Shown here one piece after another: positions 41,468 through 49,635 of a stretch of 64,000 nt of DNA. The notes under the pieces are model-generated. The model did no database searches. It saw nothing but the letters and a program-made list of their open reading frames with translations, and was not told the DNA's origin. The position numbers and the translations under genes were made by a program. Position 1 is the stretch's first letter. The number at the start of each line of letters is the position of its first letter. Source of the DNA: Rhizobium sp. Root1220 (GTDB taxonomy: Bacteria; Pseudomonadota; Alphaproteobacteria; Rhizobiales; Rhizobiaceae); NCBI RefSeq assembly GCF_001426265.1, contig NZ_LMDG01000034.1:110888-174887 (forward strand), in the 5' to 3' direction.

Positions 41468-41836
41468 ATGAAACTCAAACCCATCCTCGTCGTCGCGATT
41501 GCCTCGGCAGCCTTGTCGGCCTGCGTTTCGCCGTCTCCGCGCCCGATCCCAGTCGCTGCGAACCCGGCGCCATCGGGTGTGGAAGGCTCCTGGGCGGATC
41601 CGAACGGCATCATCTCGACATTCCAGGCCGGGACATTCACGACCCGCACGACCGACAGCAACCAAATGCTTGCCTCCGGCACCTACACCAACATTTCGCC
41701 GTCGCTGGTTGAAATCAACATGACGTCGCTCGTGCGCAAGACGCAGTCCAAGGTCAACTGTGCGCTCGTGACCCAGAGCCAGCTTAACTGCACCTCGGAT
41801 GCCGGATCGCAATTCACGTTGAACCGACGCATGTAG
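41468..41836 (+). CDS. omp10: Omp10-like outer-membrane lipoprotein
   Basis: This 122-residue lipoprotein has the signal peptide MKLKPILVVAIASAAL and lipobox LSAC with Cys19. The mature domain contains GVEGSWADPNGIISTFQAG, FTTRTTDSNQMLASGTY and VRKTQSKVNCALV. These closely follow Brucella Omp10, a surface-exposed lipoprotein with a small beta-barrel domain. Two further Cys residues (NCALV, NCTSD) could form a disulfide. The gene stands alone between two terminators. Confidence 0.88.
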   Translation: MKLKPILVVAIASAALSACVSPSPRPIPVAANPAPSGVEGSWADPNGIISTFQAGTFTTRTTDSNQMLASGTYTNISPSLVEINMTSLVRKTQSKVNCALVTQSQLNCTSDAGSQFTLNRRM

Positions 41837-41856
41837 TACCGTCAAATCCGGTCGGG

Positions 41857-41881
41857 AAGCTCCCCTTGCGGGAGCTTTTTT
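41857..41881 (+). terminator. Intrinsic terminator of omp10
   Basis: AAGCTCCC (41857-41864) pairs with GGGAGCTT (41870-41877), followed by TTTT. Confidence 0.92.
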
Positions 41882-42020
41882 CGTTTACCCCTCTTGGAAA
41901 GGGTCGATCGCATTACAGCTTTTTCTCTTGCGACCACCGATGCTTGGTGAAACCATCGATGCCGTAGGGACGGCGGAGCGCGCGGGGCCGGGCTTTGCTT
42001 ATGAAAATCAGGAGAACAGG

Positions 42021-43877
42021 ATGACGAAGTCATTTCAATTCGGTCTGTTGACCGCGTCGATGCTGGCGCTGTCGAGCAGTGCCGCCTTTGCCGATTACGA
42101 ACTCAATATTCTGCACATCAACGATTTCCACTCGCGCATCGAATCGATCAATAAATTCGATTCCACCTGCTCTGCCGAGGAAGAGGGCAAGAACGAATGC
42201 CTCGGCGGCGCCGCGCGGCTGAAAACAGCGATCGACCAGCGCCGGCAGGCGCTCGACGGCAAGAACGTTCTGCTCCTCAATGCCGGCGACAATTTTCAGG
42301 GCTCGCTGTTCTACACCACCTACAAGGGTGCGGCCGAAGCCGAATTCCTGAACGACATGAAGTTCGACGTCATGACCGTCGGCAATCACGAATTCGACGA
42401 CAGCGAGGATGGCCTGGCGACTTTCCTCGACAAGGTGAAATTCCCGGTGATCTCGGCAAACGTGCTGGCCGGTGATGGCTCCAAGCTCGGAGATCGCATC
42501 AAGCCTTCGCTGGTACTCGATGTCGGCGGCCAGAAGATCGGCATCGTCGGCGCTGTGACCAACGATACCGAAGAGCTCTCTTCACCCGGCCCGAAGGTAA
42601 TGATAGCCGATGACGTCCAGACGATCACCGCAGCCGTCGAGGACCTGAAGAAGCAGGGCGTCGACAAGATCATCGCGCTCACCCACGTCGGTTACCCGCG
42701 CGATCTCTCGGCGATCGCCAAGATCCCCGACGTCGACGTCGTTGTCGGTGGCCACTCCCACAGCCTGTTGTCGAACACTGATCCAAAGGCCGAAGGCCCC
42801 TACCCGACACTGGTGGACAATCCCGGCGGCTACAAGGTGCCGGTCGTGCAGGCCGCCTCCTACAGCAAGTATCTCGGCGATATCGTCGTCACCTTCGACG
42901 ACAATGGCGTGGTCAAGAGCGCCAAGGGCGACCCGATCCTGATCGATTCCAGCTTCACTCCCGACCCTGCCATCACGGCCCGCGTCGCCGAGCTGGCCAA
43001 GCCGATAGAGGAACTGCGCAAGAAGGTCATCGGCTCCAGCGATGCCCCGATACAGGGCGACCGCACTGTCTGCCGTGTCGAGGAATGCTCGATGGGCAAC
43101 CTCGTTGCCGATGCCATGCTCGATCGAGGCAAGAGCCAGGGCATGACGATCGCCATCCAGAACGGCGGCGGTCTACGCGCCTCCATCGATGGCGGTGACG
43201 TAACGCAGGGCGAGGTCATCACCGTACTGCCGTTCCAGAACACGCTTGCCACCTTCCAGCTGACGGGTGCCGATATCCGCAAGGCACTCGAAAACGGTCT
43301 TGGCAAAATCGAGGAAGGCGCCGGCCGCTTTCCACAGGTGTCGGGCCTGAAATACAGCTTCGACAAGGCCAAGCCTGCCGGCAGCCGCCTCGTATCGGTC
43401 GAGGTGAAGGAGGGCGACGCCTTCGTGCCGCTCGAAGACACGAAGACCTATGGCGTCGTGACCAACAACTTCATGCGCGCCGGTGGTGACGGCTATTCGA
43501 TCTTCGAGACGGCAGGCAAGAATGCCTATGACTTCGGACCCGACCTGGCCGACGTGACAGCCGAGTATCTGACGGCGCACTCACCCTACAAGCCCTACAC
43601 CGACGGTCGCGTCACCGAAGTTGCGGCGTCAGGAACGGAAGCCCCGGCTGCATCGGCACCTGCCGCGGCTCCGGCGGCGCCCACGGCCGAAGCTCCCGCG
43701 GCACTCGCCCCGAACACGCCGACCAACCACGTCATTGCCGTTGGCGACACGCTCTGGGATCTCGCCAGGCAGTTCTACGGCGACGGCACACTCTGGAAGA
43801 AGATTTCCGAAGCAAACGGAACCCCGGCACCTCGCCACCTCACGATTGGCAAGGAACTGCAGATTCCATCGAAGTAA
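42021..43877 (+). CDS. Periplasmic 5'-nucleotidase/metallophosphatase with C-terminal LysM domain
   Basis: This 618-residue exported enzyme has a signal peptide (FGLLTASMLALSSSAAFA). Its metallophosphatase domain has the metal motifs HINDFHSR, NAGDNFQGS, VGNHEFD and VVGGHSHS. The 5'-nucleotidase C-terminal domain (about 340-530) has the substrate stretch AIQNGGGLRASI and FMRAGGDGYSIFE. An Ala/Pro-rich linker leads to a LysM domain at 569-618 (VIAVGDTLWDLARQFYGDG), which binds peptidoglycan. Likely substrates are extracellular nucleotides. LysM would hold the enzyme on the cell wall. AGGAGA precedes ATG 42021. Confidence 0.93.
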   Translation: MTKSFQFGLLTASMLALSSSAAFADYELNILHINDFHSRIESINKFDSTCSAEEEGKNECLGGAARLKTAIDQRRQALDGKNVLLLNAGDNFQGSLFYTTYKGAAEAEFLNDMKFDVMTVGNHEFDDSEDGLATFLDKVKFPVISANVLAGDGSKLGDRIKPSLVLDVGGQKIGIVGAVTNDTEELSSPGPKVMIADDVQTITAAVEDLKKQGVDKIIALTHVGYPRDLSAIAKIPDVDVVVGGHSHSLLSNTDPKAEGPYPTLVDNPGGYKVPVVQAASYSKYLGDIVVTFDDNGVVKSAKGDPILIDSSFTPDPAITARVAELAKPIEELRKKVIGSSDAPIQGDRTVCRVEECSMGNLVADAMLDRGKSQGMTIAIQNGGGLRASIDGGDVTQGEVITVLPFQNTLATFQLTGADIRKALENGLGKIEEGAGRFPQVSGLKYSFDKAKPAGSRLVSVEVKEGDAFVPLEDTKTYGVVTNNFMRAGGDGYSIFETAGKNAYDFGPDLADVTAEYLTAHSPYKPYTDGRVTEVAASGTEAPAASAPAAAPAAPTAEAPAALAPNTPTNHVIAVGDTLWDLARQFYGDGTLWKKISEANGTPAPRHLTIGKELQIPSK

Positions 43878-43897
43878 GACAATTTGCCTCGATCCTG

Positions 43898-43931
43898 AAA
43901 GCCGGTCCGGGGTTTCCTGGGCCGGCTTTTG
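43898..43931 (+). terminator. Intrinsic terminator of the nucleotidase gene
   Basis: AAAGCCGG and CCGGCTTTT pair around an imperfect inner stem and are followed by TTGTT. Confidence 0.8.
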
Positions 43932-43999
43932 TTCCTATACGATGAACCATTCGTACCGGGCCGCGTATGAGCCGGACAGAGAAGCGAATTGGGGTTTGG

Positions 44000-45037
44000 A
44001 TGACGACCGTAGATACTGCGCACCGCCCGGCGGACCACCCGCTTGTGAAATTTGGCAAGGTGGGAGTCCTGCTCGTCAATCTCGGCACGCCGGACGGCAC
44101 CGACTACACCTCCATGCGCCGCTACCTGAAGGAATTCCTAACCGACAAGCGTGTCATAGAGTGGTCGCGCTGGAAGTGGTATCCGATCCTGTTCGGCATC
44201 GTGCTCAACACCCGCCCGGGGAAGGTCGGCAAAGCCTACGAACTGATATGGAACAAGGACAAGGACGAAAGCTACCTGCGCACCTATACGCGCAGCCAGG
44301 CCGAACTGATGGCCGAACGCCTGAAGGACCTGCCGAACGTCCAGGTCGACTGGGCGATGCGCTACGGCACCCCGTCGATCGCCTCGCGCATCCAGGCGTT
44401 GAAGGACGACGGCTGCGACAGGATCGTGCTGTTCCCGCTCTACCCGCAATATGCCGCCGCCACGACGGCAACCGTCAACGACAAGGCCTTCCAGCATCTG
44501 CTGACGATGCGCTGGCAGCCGGCGCTGCGCACCGTGCCCGAGTATCACGACGACGACACCTACATCGAAGCGCTGGCCAACTCGATCACCAAGCATCTGG
44601 CGACGCTGGACTGGCAGCCGGAAAAGATCCTCGCCTCCTTCCACGGCATCCCGATGTCCTACTTCAAGAAGGGCGATCCCTATCATTGTCAATGCATGAA
44701 GACCGGCCGTCTGCTGCGCGAAAAACTCGGCTTGTCGAAGGACCAGTTCATGATCACCTTTCAATCCCGCTTCGGGCCGGAGGAGTGGCTGCAGCCCTAT
44801 ACCGACAAGACGGTCGAGAAGCTCGCTCAAGAGGGCGTCAAGAAAATCGCCGTACTGAACCCCGGCTTCGTTTCCGACTGTCTGGAGACCTTGGAAGAAA
44901 TCGCCGAACAGGCCGCCCACTCCTTCCACGAAAACGGCGGCGAGAAGTTCACCCACATCCCTTGCCTCAACGACAGCGAGGACGGCATGCGGGTGCTGGA
45001 GACGGTCGTCCGCCGTGAATTGCTCGGCTGGGCTTGA
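44000..45037 (+). CDS. hemH: Ferrochelatase
   Basis: HemH inserts Fe2+ into protoporphyrin IX to make haem. The 345-residue protein has VGVLLVNLGTPDGTDYTSMR at its start, TYTRSQAELMAERL, VLFPLYPQYAAATTATV, and the active-site His in ILASFHGIPMSYFKKGDPYH. The conserved Glu lies in the late stretch CLETLEEIAEQ. ATG 44000 with GGGG seven bases upstream is preferred to ATG 43967. The stop is three bases from the stop of the convergent queE. Confidence 0.95.
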   Translation: MTTVDTAHRPADHPLVKFGKVGVLLVNLGTPDGTDYTSMRRYLKEFLTDKRVIEWSRWKWYPILFGIVLNTRPGKVGKAYELIWNKDKDESYLRTYTRSQAELMAERLKDLPNVQVDWAMRYGTPSIASRIQALKDDGCDRIVLFPLYPQYAAATTATVNDKAFQHLLTMRWQPALRTVPEYHDDDTYIEALANSITKHLATLDWQPEKILASFHGIPMSYFKKGDPYHCQCMKTGRLLREKLGLSKDQFMITFQSRFGPEEWLQPYTDKTVEKLAQEGVKKIAVLNPGFVSDCLETLEEIAEQAAHSFHENGGEKFTHIPCLNDSEDGMRVLETVVRRELLGWA

Positions 45038-45040
45038 CCG

Positions 45041-45774
45041 TCAAACGCCGCGTCTATTGCCCCACAGCAGTACATGCAGCTGTGGCAGGACCCGCGCTGC
45101 GAACCACCGATCATCCGTCACCTTGCCGACCAACCACAGCATCCGCTCCATGATGCCGTCGATATCGATCCGGGCGTCATTGTCATCGGGCGGTGGCGGG
45201 GTGTGGTTGCCGGGCTGCAGATAGACCGGCAAGTCCGGATAACGCGCAGAGGCATCGCGCGCGTGGCGTAGTCACGGTCATCGAAGACAACGATCTTCAA
45301 GGCAATCTGCGGCCGATCTGCCGCAATGCGCAGACAGTCGTCGAAGGCTTGCCAATCGGTTTCCATGCCGCTCGACGGCGGCTTCGGGCTCAAGACCAGC
45401 GTATCGAGATCCGCAAACCAGTCCTTGGTGACGCTGCCCTGCGTTTCCAGTGCGAAGGTGTAGCCCTGCGCATGACCATACGCGATCAGCGGGCCAAGCG
45501 GCTGGATTGCCGGATTACCGCCGGAGAGGGAGACGGTGAGTGGCTTGCTGCCCGAAAGCGTTGCGACCTCTTGCCAGATCTCCTCGACCGACATCGGCCG
45601 CCACTGATCGCGATAGTCGCTGTCGACGGCATGGAGTGTATCGCACCACGAACAGCGATAATCGCAGCCTCCGGTCCGGACGAAGACGGTGGGCAGGCCG
45701 ATCAGCACGCCCTCGCCCTGGATCGTCGGCCCGAAGATCTCGCTGACGCGGATCGGCGCATCGCGAGCGCTCAT
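45041..45774 (-). pseudogene. queE: 7-carboxy-7-deazaguanine synthase QueE, frameshifted
   Basis: QueE is a radical-SAM enzyme that converts carboxytetrahydropterin to CDG for queuosine. The first about 170 residues are normal: SEIFGPTIQGEGVLIGLPTV, the cluster motif C-x3-C-x2-C in CDYRCSWCDT, and VSLSGGNPAIQ. After VVFDDRDYATR the frame becomes nonsense (AMPLRVIRTCRSICS). The expected end, DASARYPDLPVYLQPGNHTP to VLPQLHVLLWG, continues in another frame down to a stop at 45041. One base appears to be missing in the (CG)4 run at 45256-45263. The cause is either a real null mutation or a sequencing error. ATG 45774 overlaps the queD stop. Confidence 0.85.
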
Positions 45775-46127
45775 GGCCGGTATTCCGCCCAGGTCTTCGG
45801 CGTCTCGCTGACCCGCACCGCCGATGTCTCGGGCATCAGCGCCTTGCACCAGTCGTAAAAGTGCTTGGCGAGGTACTCGGAGGTCACCCGCTCATGCCCC
45901 AGCACCTCGTTCAGATGTCGGTGGTCGAAGCGATCGTCGATATAGCGCTTCAGCGGCGCCAGCTCGTGATAGTCGCGCACGAAACCGTCTCCATTGAGTT
46001 CGGCGGCGGCAAGCTCGACCACGACGATGTAGTTGTGTCCGTGCAGCCGCGCGCACTGGTGATCGGGAGGCAGATGCGTCAACTGGTGCGAGGCGGAAAA
46101 ATGGAATTCCTTGGTGATGCGAAACAC
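45771..46127 (-). CDS. queD: 6-carboxy-5,6,7,8-tetrahydropterin synthase QueD
   Basis: QueD makes carboxytetrahydropterin from dihydroneopterin triphosphate, the first committed step after GTP cyclohydrolase. The 118-residue protein has the zinc His residues in FHFSASHQL and LHGHNYIVVV, then VRDYHELAPLKRYIDDRFDH and YLAKHFYDWC. The start is GTG 46127, five bases after GGAGGTG, and shares one base with the queC stop (TAGTG). A longer frame to 46292 lies inside queC and was rejected. Confidence 0.93.
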   Translation of the reverse strand: MFRITKEFHFSASHQLTHLPPDHQCARLHGHNYIVVVELAAAELNGDGFVRDYHELAPLKRYIDDRFDHRHLNEVLGHERVTSEYLAKHFYDWCKALMPETSAVRVSETPKTWAEYRP

Positions 46128-46837
46128 TATTTCACCTCCTGCGCCGAGAACCCGCTCGTCGCAGCCACCCAGAAATCGGCATCGTCGTACTCGGTCGGAT
46201 CCTCGACGCGCGCAAGATGGAATGCCTCGCGCCTTTCGACGCAGGTTCCGCACCGACCGCAGTGGCGAAGCCCACCCTTGTAGCACGACCATGTCTCGTC
46301 AAACGGCGTTCCGTTCTTCACCCCATCGGTGACGATATCGGCCTTCGAGCCGTTCACATAGGGCGCGTGGAGCGAGACGCTCGCATAACCATCGAGCGCC
46401 TCGTTCTGCATCGTCTGGAATGCATCGATGAAGCCCGGCCGGCAGTCTGGGTAAATGAAGTGGTCGCCGCCGTGCACCGCAACTGCAACCGCATCGGCTT
46501 TTTGCGCGGCGGCAAGCCCGAAGGCGATGGCGAGCATGATGGCGTTGCGGTTCGGAACCACGGTCGCCTTCATTGTGTCCTCGGCATAGTGGCCGTCAGG
46601 AACGTCGATGTCGTCCGTGAGCGCCGAGCCGGTGAGATGACTGCCGATCGGGCGGATGTCGATGATCTGGTGCGCGACGCCAAGCCGCGTGGCGCAGGCT
46701 GCTGCAAAGTCCAGCTCCTTGCGGTGCCGTTGGCCGTAGTCGAAGGAGAGAAGGCCGATGAGTTGTTTTTCCGCTGCCACCTTGTGGGCAAGCGAAATGG
46801 AGTCCAATCCGCCGGAGCAGATGACGATAGTCTTCAT
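46127..46837 (-). CDS. queC: 7-cyano-7-deazaguanine synthase QueC
   Basis: QueC turns CDG into preQ0 using ATP and ammonia. The 236-residue protein has the PP-loop SGGLDSISLA at residues 8-17, the adjacent SFDYGQRHRKEL, VVPNRNAIMLAIAFGLAA, and a C-terminal zinc site: Cys in WSCYKGG, then C-x2-C-x2-C in HCGRCGTC. It is the first gene of queC-queD-queE. The leader carries a preQ1-I riboswitch whose 3' end overlaps its AAGGGA ribosome site. Confidence 0.96.
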   Translation of the reverse strand: MKTIVICSGGLDSISLAHKVAAEKQLIGLLSFDYGQRHRKELDFAAACATRLGVAHQIIDIRPIGSHLTGSALTDDIDVPDGHYAEDTMKATVVPNRNAIMLAIAFGLAAAQKADAVAVAVHGGDHFIYPDCRPGFIDAFQTMQNEALDGYASVSLHAPYVNGSKADIVTDGVKNGTPFDETWSCYKGGLRHCGRCGTCVERREAFHLARVEDPTEYDDADFWVAATSGFSAQEVK

Positions 46838-46846
46838 ATCAAGGAT

Positions 46847-46880
46847 CCCTTGTTTTGACCGGGTGGGCTGCGACCGGATG
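46847..46880 (-). promoter_or_regulatory. PreQ1-I riboswitch controlling queCDE
   Basis: Read on the minus strand, the leader contains CCGGTCGCAGCCCACCCGG followed by TCAAAACAAGGG. CCGG and CCGG form P1. The loop GGTCGCAG and tail AAAACAAGG are identical in pattern to the small preQ1-I aptamer known from Thermoanaerobacter. The tail GG, which can pair with loop cytosines to close the pseudoknot, is also the ribosome-binding site of queC (AAGGGA, 8 bases before ATG). Repression of translation by preQ1 is the expected mode. Confidence 0.85.
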
Positions 46881-47033
46881 CAGGCTCCTTCTAGGACAAA
46901 GAGCCTCCGTTGTGAAGAACCACCTGAAACCCCATATTTGAGGGGTGATCCCTTGGCACGGCCACCTCAGAGCGTGGCATTTGAAATAGTCTCGGCTAAG
47001 GTGCAGTCATTCGATTCGATTGGGAGGTAGTTG

Positions 47034-48044
47034 ATGGTACTGGGTGGCTTCGACATCATGGTCATCGCTTTGGTGGTCTTCGTCATCTTGGTGCTTTTTG
47101 CCGGCATCAAGACAGTGCCGCAGGGCTATCAGTACACGGTGGAGCGCTTCGGCCGTTACACCCGCACGCTGGAGCCCGGCCTCAACATCATCACCCCCTT
47201 CATCGAGCGCGTCGGCGCGCGCATGAACGTAATGGAACAGGTTCTGAACGTCCCTACCCAGGAGGTCATCACCAAGGACAATGCCTCGGTTTCCGCCGAT
47301 GCCGTTTCCTTCTACCAGATCCTCAACGCCGCCCAGGCTGCCTATCAGGTTTCCAACCTTGAGAATGCTATTCTCAACCTGACTATGACCAACATCCGCT
47401 CGGTCATGGGATCGATGGACCTCGACGAGTTGCTTTCCAACCGCGATGCGATCAACGATCGGCTTTTGCGCGTCGTCGACGATGCCGTCCAGCCCTGGGG
47501 CATCAAGGTCACCCGCGTCGAGATCAAGGATATCCAGCCGCCGCGCGACCTAGTTGACGCCATGGCCCGGCAGATGAAGGCCGAGCGCGAAAAGCGCGCC
47601 CAGGTCCTGGAAGCCGAAGGCTCCAGAAACGCCCAGATCCTGCGCGCCGAAGGCTCCAAGCAGTCGGCCATCCTGCAGGCGGAAGGCCAGCGCGAAGCCG
47701 CTTTCCGCAACGCCGAAGCCCGCGAGCGTCTGGCCGAAGCCGAAGCCAAGGCAACCAAGATGGTTTCAGAAGCGATTGCCGCCGGCGACGTGCAGGCGAT
47801 CAACTACTTCGTGGCGCAGAAATACACCGAGGCGCTCACGGCCATCGGCTCGGCCAACAACTCCAAGGTCGTATTGATGCCGATTGAGGCTTCGGCCATT
47901 CTCGGCTCCCTGAGCGGAATTGGCGCCATTGCCAAGGAAGTCTTCGGTGACGGCACCAACCCACCGACGCCGCCCGCTCAGCGCCAGGTCACGACGCGCA
48001 CCACGCCGCCGGTCAATCCCTTCAACCAGAATCCGGAGCGCTGA
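47034..48044 (+). CDS. SPFH/Band 7 (slipin, QmcA-like) membrane protein
   Basis: This 336-residue protein has one N-terminal membrane segment (IMVIALVVFVILVLFAGI). The SPFH domain follows (VPQGYQYTVERFGRYTRTLEPG, then VITKDNASVSADAV and LDELLSNRDAINDRLLRVVD). A charged Ala/Glu-rich coiled coil comes next (MKAEREKRAQVLEAEGSRNA) and then a Pro/Thr-rich tail. These proteins form large membrane rings or microdomains and modulate proteases. An NfeD partner gene follows three bases later. GGGAGG precedes ATG 47034; a TTG one codon earlier is possible. Confidence 0.93.
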   Translation: MVLGGFDIMVIALVVFVILVLFAGIKTVPQGYQYTVERFGRYTRTLEPGLNIITPFIERVGARMNVMEQVLNVPTQEVITKDNASVSADAVSFYQILNAAQAAYQVSNLENAILNLTMTNIRSVMGSMDLDELLSNRDAINDRLLRVVDDAVQPWGIKVTRVEIKDIQPPRDLVDAMARQMKAEREKRAQVLEAEGSRNAQILRAEGSKQSAILQAEGQREAAFRNAEARERLAEAEAKATKMVSEAIAAGDVQAINYFVAQKYTEALTAIGSANNSKVVLMPIEASAILGSLSGIGAIAKEVFGDGTNPPTPPAQRQVTTRTTPPVNPFNQNPER

Positions 48045-48047
48045 CCC

Positions 48048-48503
48048 ATGCTCGCCGCCATTGCATCAGAGCTGGGGCCGTGGAGCTGGTGGGTTGTCGG
48101 TCTCGTCCTGCTCGCCGCCGAGATGATTGCTCCAGGTTTTTTCCTGGTCTGGATCGGCCTTGCCGCGATCGCCGTCGGCGCGCTGTCGCTGCTTTTCTGG
48201 GATAGCGCCTTCTGGGCCTGGCAGCTGCAGGCAATCCTGTTCGCGGCTTTTGCGGTAGCCGCAACCTTCGTCGGCCGCAAGCTCACCCGCCAGCACGCAG
48301 AGACTGACCAGCCATTCCTCAACCGGCGCGGCGAGAGCCTCGTGGGACGCACGGCCACGCTCGCCGAGCCGATCAGCGAAGGCCGCGGCCGCATTCGCCT
48401 CGACGATACCCAGTGGAAGGTCAGCGGACCGGACCTGCCGGTCGGCGCAAGGGTAAAGGTGATTGCCAGCAATGGCCGCGACCTGACGGTCGAGGAGGCC
48501 TGA
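48048..48503 (+). CDS. NfeD-family membrane protein
   Basis: This 151-residue protein has two or three membrane spans (WWVVGLVLLAAEMIAPGFFL, then AIAVGALSLLF) and a C-terminal OB-fold domain (about 90-150). The OB fold contains the pattern ESLVGRTATLAEPISEGRG and VKVIASNGRDLTVEEA. It is the short NfeD1b type without the ClpP-like protease domain. It is three bases from the SPFH gene and should form a complex with it. The stop abuts the stop of the convergent isomerase gene. Confidence 0.92.
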   Translation: MLAAIASELGPWSWWVVGLVLLAAEMIAPGFFLVWIGLAAIAVGALSLLFWDSAFWAWQLQAILFAAFAVAATFVGRKLTRQHAETDQPFLNRRGESLVGRTATLAEPISEGRGRIRLDDTQWKVSGPDLPVGARVKVIASNGRDLTVEEA

Positions 48504-49499
48504 TCAGGCCACGCCGATCCGCAGCAGATCGTGAAAGTGAACGAGCCCTATCGGCCGATTGTCATCGTCGATAACGATCAATGCGCCGATGCTGTGCTTG
48601 TCGAGCAACGCCATCGCCGCGGTGGCAAGAACCGCTGCCTTCACCGTCTTCGGCGTCCGCGTCATGATGTCATCGACGCTCAGCTCCGACAGGTTGCGTG
48701 TCAGATTCCGCGCGAGATCCCCCTCGGTGACAATTCCGCAGAGGCGTCCGTCACCATCCGTTATGCCGACACAGCCGAAGTGTTTTCGCGATAGCGTGGC
48801 GATCGCTTCCGGCAATGGGGTACCTTCCGGCACCAGCGGCACGCGCTCTCCCGTGTGCATGACGTCGGCAACGTGGCTGAGGCTCGCGCCGAGTTTGCCG
48901 CCCGGATGGAAAACGTGAAAATCGCCCGCGGTAAAGCCACGCGCCTCGAGCAGCGCTATCGCCAGCGCATCACCCATTGCTAGCTGCATCAGCGTCGACG
49001 TGGTTGGCGCCAGTCCGTGTGGACAGGCTTCTTCCTCGTTCGGCATCAGCAGGACGACATCTGAAGCCAGTGCGAGCGAGGATTTTTCGGACGATGTCAG
49101 CGCGATGAGAGGGATGGAAAAACGGCGCGTATAGGCGATGATGTTGCGAAGTTCGGCGCTCTCGCCGCCCTTGGAAAGGGCCAACACCACGTCGCCCTTG
49201 CCGACCATGCCGAGATCGCCGTGATTGGCTTCGGCGGCATGCATGAAGAACGCCGGTGTTCCCGTAGAAGCAAGGGTCGCCGCGATCTTTACCCCGATAT
49301 GCCCGCTCTTGCCGACGCCGGTGACGATCACACGGCCTGCAATGCCGCCGGCGACTTCCACTGCCCGCGTGAATGGCGCCGCCAAAGCGCCTTCCAGGGC
49401 CTTTTCCATCGCCTCGAGTGCCCGCCGCTCAGTGCCGATCGTGCGCTTGGCCGAATCGAGCACCCCATTTTCAACGAGATCTACCGCTCTTCTGTTCAT
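48504..49499 (-). CDS. kdsD: Arabinose-5-phosphate isomerase (KpsF/GutQ family)
   Basis: This 331-residue enzyme interconverts ribulose-5-phosphate and arabinose-5-phosphate, the precursor of Kdo in lipopolysaccharide. The SIS domain is at about 35-190 (GRVIVTGVGKSGHIGVKIAA, HAAEANHGDLGM, LALSKGGESAEL). Two CBS domains (about 205-325) are seen in VADVMHTGERVPLVPEGTPL and VDDIMTRTPKTVKA. The CBS pair may regulate the enzyme. No other Kdo gene is nearby. Confidence 0.92.
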   Translation of the reverse strand: MNRRAVDLVENGVLDSAKRTIGTERRALEAMEKALEGALAAPFTRAVEVAGGIAGRVIVTGVGKSGHIGVKIAATLASTGTPAFFMHAAEANHGDLGMVGKGDVVLALSKGGESAELRNIIAYTRRFSIPLIALTSSEKSSLALASDVVLLMPNEEEACPHGLAPTTSTLMQLAMGDALAIALLEARGFTAGDFHVFHPGGKLGASLSHVADVMHTGERVPLVPEGTPLPEAIATLSRKHFGCVGITDGDGRLCGIVTEGDLARNLTRNLSELSVDDIMTRTPKTVKAAVLATAAMALLDKHSIGALIVIDDDNRPIGLVHFHDLLRIGVA

Positions 49500-49635
49500 G
49501 GCAATGCGTTAGCGGTTTTCATCGGCCAAGTCCATCGCCTGATGACTGCCATGCAGCATGCGTCTCGGCAACGAATGGTTAACCACGAGGCTTTACGTTC
49601 GGGTAACGACTTCGAAGCATGCCGGGCACCAATTC

